Assembly: GCA_964344135.1 (NCBI GenBank)
Contig: CAYFMF010000017.1
Span: 1-34,846 of the forward strand
Length of the DNA: 34,846 nt
Direction: 5' to 3'
Origin: Thiopontia sp964344135
GTDB taxonomy: Bacteria > Pseudomonadota > Gammaproteobacteria > GCF-002020875
A program made the translations under genes and the position numbers. Positions within the stretch are counted from its first letter, which is position 1. Every line of letters starts with the position of its first letter. Of this stretch, positions 31,905-34,846 are shown in pieces. The notes beneath the pieces are model-generated. The model was not told the DNA's origin and did no database searches. It saw only the letters and a list, made by a program, of their open reading frames with translations.

Positions 31905-34736
31905 ATGGAAAAACGATACGATCCCCACGCCATCGAGCAGCAGTGGTACGAGCGCTGGGAGCGGCAGGGCCACTTCTCCCCCAGTGGTGAGGGCACCCCC
32001 TACTGCATCATGATCCCGCCACCCAATGTGACCGGGACACTCCACATGGGGCACGCCTTCCAGGACACCCTGATGGATACCCTGACCCGCTACCACCGGA
32101 TGAAGGGGGACAACACGCTCTGGCAGGCGGGTACCGACCATGCCGGCATCGCCACCCAGATGGTGGTGGAGCGTCAGCTCAATGCCGACGGGGTGACCCG
32201 CCATGATCTGGGGCGTGAGAAGTTTATCGACAAGGTGTGGGAGTGGAAGGGGCACTCCGGTGGCACCATTACCCGTCAGCTGCGGCGCATGGGCTCATCG
32301 CTCGACTGGGAACATGAACGCTTCACCATGGATGAGGGGCTCTCCGATGCGGTCAAGGAGGTCTTCATCCGCCTCTACGAGGAGGGGCTGATCTACCGTG
32401 GCAAACGGCTGGTCAACTGGGACCCGATACTCCACACTGCGGTCTCCGATCTGGAGGTGGTCTCGGAGGAGGAGAACGGATCACTCTGGCAGATGCGCTA
32501 CCCGCTTACCAACGGACAGGGCCATCTGGTGGTTGCCACCACCCGCCCCGAGACCATGCTTGGGGACTGTGCCGTTGCCGTCAACCCCGGTGATGAGCGC
32601 TACCGACACCTGATCGGTGAGCTCGTGGAGCTGCCGCTGACCGGGCGTCGGATCCCGATCATTGCCGATGAGGAGCATGTGGATCCGGAGTTTGGTACCG
32701 GCTGTGTCAAGATCACCCCGGCCCATGACTTCAATGACTATGGCGTCTGGATGCGCCACCGGGATGAGCTGGCGATCAGCGGGCAGCCCCATGGCGGCCT
32801 GATCAACATCTTTACCGATGATGCCTCGATCCGTGAAAACCACGAGGATGAGGAGAGCCTGATCCCCGCCCCCTACATCGGGATGGACCGCTACGAGGCC
32901 CGCAAGAGGATCCTGGCTGACCTTGATGGGCAGGGCCTTCTGGAGAAGATCGATGACCACAAGCTGATGGTTCCGCGCGGAGATCGATCCGGTGCGGTGA
33001 TCGAGCCCTACCTGACCGACCAGTGGTATGTGAAGGTAGAGCCCCTCGCCAAGCCCGCCATCGAGGCGGTGGAGAACGGCTCCATCCGCTTTGTGCCGGA
33101 CAACTGGAAGAACACCTACTACGAGTGGATGCGCAATATCGAGGACTGGTGCATTTCACGCCAGATCTGGTGGGGCCACCGCATCCCGGCCTGGTATGAC
33201 GCCGAGGGCAATGTCTATGTGGGGCGCAGCGAGGAGGAGGTTCGCGCCCAGCACGACCTTCCGCAGGAGTATCCGCTGAGTCAGGACAGCGATGTACTGG
33301 ACACCTGGTTCAGCTCCGCGCTCTGGCCCTTCTCTACCCTGGGGTGGCCGCAACAGAGCGAGCGGCTGAAGAGCTTCTACCCTACCAGCGTACTGATCAC
33401 CGGCTTCGACATCATCTTCTTCTGGGTTGCCCGGATGATCATGATGGGGCTCAAGTTCATGGACGATGTCCCCTTCCGCGAGATCTACATCCACGGTCTG
33501 GTCCGGGACTCCCACGGCCAGAAGATGTCCAAGTCGAAGGGGAATGTTCTCGATCCGATTGACCTGATTGACGGCATCGAGCTGGAGGATCTGGTTGCCA
33601 AGCGTGCCACCGGTCTGATGCAGCCACAGATGCGCAAGAAGATCGAGCAGGCGACCCGCAAGGAGTTCCCGGATGGAATCCCCTCCTTCGGCACCGATGC
33701 CCTGCGCTTCACCTTCGCCGCACTCGCCTCCACCGGCCGTGACATCAACTTTGATCTGGGCCGCATCGAGGGGTACCGCAACTTCTGCAACAAGATCTGG
33801 AATGCGGCTCGCTACGTTCTTCTAAACAGTGAGGAGAAAGATTGCGGGCAGGATGGCGGGGAGATTGAGCTCTCTACCGCCGACCGCTGGATCATCTCCC
33901 GCCTGCAACAGACCGAGGCGGAGGTGGAACGCGCCTTTGGCGACTACCGGATGGACCGGGCTGCCGCCGCCATCTACGAATTCACCTGGAACGAATACTG
34001 TGACTGGTATCTGGAGCTCTCCAAGCCGGTACTCTACAGTGACGAGAGCAGCGAGGCGGCCCTGCGTGGTACCCGCCGCACCCTGGTCCGTGTACTGGAG
34101 ACCCTGCTCCGCCTGGCCCACCCGATCATGCCCTTCATCACCGAGGAGATCTGGCAGCGGGTCGCACCACTGGCCGGCAAGCCGGTCATCGAGGGGGAGT
34201 CCACCATCATGCTGGAGCCCTACCCCTGCGCCGACGAATCAAGAATCGATTCGGATGCCGATGCGGAGATGGAGTGGGTCAAGGCCTTTGTACTCGGTAT
34301 CCGCAGCATTCGTGGCGAGATGGACATTGCACCGGGAAGGCCACTCCCCGTACTGATTCAGGATGCATCAGAGCGTGATCGCGCAGTGCTGGAGAGCCAC
34401 CGGGCCACACTCCACGCACTGGCACGACTGGAGTCGATCGAGCTCCTGAACAGTGATGTCGAGGCGCCGGAATCGGCCACCGCACTGGTGGGAGAGATGA
34501 AGATCCTGATCCCGATGGCCGGACTGATCGACAAGGATGCCGAGATCCAGCGCCTGGAGAAGGAGATTGGCAAGGTGGAAGGTGAGATCAAGCGACTGCA
34601 GGGCAAGCTCAACAACGCCAACTTTGTCGATCGTGCCCCTGAGGCGGTGGTTGCCAAAGAGCGCGAGAAACTGGAGGAGGCACAGACCCGCCAACAGCAG
34701 TTGAGCGAGCAGAAAAGGAAGATCGAGGCACTATGA
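31905..34736 (+). CDS. valS: Valyl-tRNA synthetase
   Basis: A 943-aa class I synthetase, complete. It has the HIGH-type motif PNVTGTLHMGHAFQ near the start, an editing domain in the middle, KMSKSKGN near residue 540, the anticodon-binding domain and the C-terminal coiled-coil arm (about 875-943). The ATG at 31905 begins MEKRYDPHAIEQQWYERW; five codons upstream are open but not needed. The 86-base gap after pepA has a TAGAAT (31856-31861) with a poor -35. holC, which lies here in E. coli, is absent. Confidence 0.97.
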   Translation: MEKRYDPHAIEQQWYERWERQGHFSPSGEGTPYCIMIPPPNVTGTLHMGHAFQDTLMDTLTRYHRMKGDNTLWQAGTDHAGIATQMVVERQLNADGVTRHDLGREKFIDKVWEWKGHSGGTITRQLRRMGSSLDWEHERFTMDEGLSDAVKEVFIRLYEEGLIYRGKRLVNWDPILHTAVSDLEVVSEEENGSLWQMRYPLTNGQGHLVVATTRPETMLGDCAVAVNPGDERYRHLIGELVELPLTGRRIPIIADEEHVDPEFGTGCVKITPAHDFNDYGVWMRHRDELAISGQPHGGLINIFTDDASIRENHEDEESLIPAPYIGMDRYEARKRILADLDGQGLLEKIDDHKLMVPRGDRSGAVIEPYLTDQWYVKVEPLAKPAIEAVENGSIRFVPDNWKNTYYEWMRNIEDWCISRQIWWGHRIPAWYDAEGNVYVGRSEEEVRAQHDLPQEYPLSQDSDVLDTWFSSALWPFSTLGWPQQSERLKSFYPTSVLITGFDIIFFWVARMIMMGLKFMDDVPFREIYIHGLVRDSHGQKMSKSKGNVLDPIDLIDGIELEDLVAKRATGLMQPQMRKKIEQATRKEFPDGIPSFGTDALRFTFAALASTGRDINFDLGRIEGYRNFCNKIWNAARYVLLNSEEKDCGQDGGEIELSTADRWIISRLQQTEAEVERAFGDYRMDRAAAAIYEFTWNEYCDWYLELSKPVLYSDESSEAALRGTRRTLVRVLETLLRLAHPIMPFITEEIWQRVAPLAGKPVIEGESTIMLEPYPCADESRIDSDADAEMEWVKAFVLGIRSIRGEMDIAPGRPLPVLIQDASERDRAVLESHRATLHALARLESIELLNSDVEAPESATALVGEMKILIPMAGLIDKDAEIQRLEKEIGKVEGEIKRLQGKLNNANFVDRAPEAVVAKEREKLEEAQTRQQQLSEQKRKIEAL

Positions 34737-34746
34737 TCAAGAAAAA

Positions 34747-34813
34747 GGGGGTCAGGTCTTTCATTTTACATAATGGGGATCATCCATTATGCAAAATGAA
34801 AGACCTGACCCCC
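34747..34813. repeat. REP/RAYT-type palindrome, second copy
   Basis: A 30-bp inverted repeat (34747-34776 with 34784-34813) with one mismatch and a 7-base loop. The arm begins GGGGGTCAGGTCTTTCATTTT, the same outer sequence as the element at 3004-3055. It starts 10 bases after the valS stop and could fold as the 3' end of that transcript. Confidence 0.8.
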
Positions 34814-34846
34814 TATCTGTTTGCTCTTATGCTATTGGCCATCCAC

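Overview
The window is from the chromosome of a sulfur-oxidising gammaproteobacterium with high-G+C coding sequence. The strongest evidence is a complete oxidative-type dissimilatory sulfite reductase operon on the minus strand, in the order dsrABEFHCMKLJOPNRS (22987 down to 9487). This is the order known from Allochromatium vinosum. dsrEFH, dsrL and a two-cysteine dsrC mark sulfur oxidation, and no dsrD is seen. Housekeeping synteny (uvrC-pgsA-tRNA-Gly-tRNA-Cys; lptFG divergent from pepA-valS) is also gammaproteobacterial. No photosynthesis gene is present, so phototrophy cannot be judged.

Layout. 1-500: three minus-strand tRNAs (Pro, Cys, Gly) with degenerate tRNA-Pro 3'-end repeats beyond them. 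573-2979: pgsA and uvrC. 3079-6328, plus strand: a DciA/DUF721-like gene, a membrane-anchored thioredoxin-fold gene, a SlyD-like FKBP isomerase and prfC. 6360-7961: three paralogous genes for small exported Gly/Asp-rich proteins, possibly sulfur-globule envelope proteins; two have a strong promoter and codon use typical of very high expression. 8014-9466: tRNA-Ser, a Bax-inhibitor-1 family membrane protein and two small conserved-looking ORFs. 9487-22987: the dsr operon. 22988-23436: the divergent regulatory region upstream of dsrA.

23437-28039, plus strand and divergent from dsrA, is the most novel stretch: a 61-aa protein, a 225-aa helical protein, an orphan Cas6/Cmx6-family RAMP protein without any CRISPR array, a DsrC paralogue with no cysteine (RspA type), a soluble NarX-like kinase with four cysteines around its GAF domain, a NarL-like regulator and a rhodanese. 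My inference is that this is a control module for sulfur oxidation, possibly acting on RNA, because the dsr transcript carries several strong intercistronic hairpins. This is a hypothesis. 28046-34736: lptG, lptF, pepA and valS, with holC absent from its usual place between pepA and valS.

How the genes work together: DsrEFH hands sulfur to DsrC; DsrAB with DsrL oxidises sulfur to sulfite; DsrMKJOP couples DsrC redox chemistry to the quinone pool and periplasm; DsrN makes the amidated sirohaem; DsrR and DsrS assist maturation or expression. Two closely related palindromes of the type left by REP-associated transposases sit near the two ends of the window (3004-3055 and 34747-34813).
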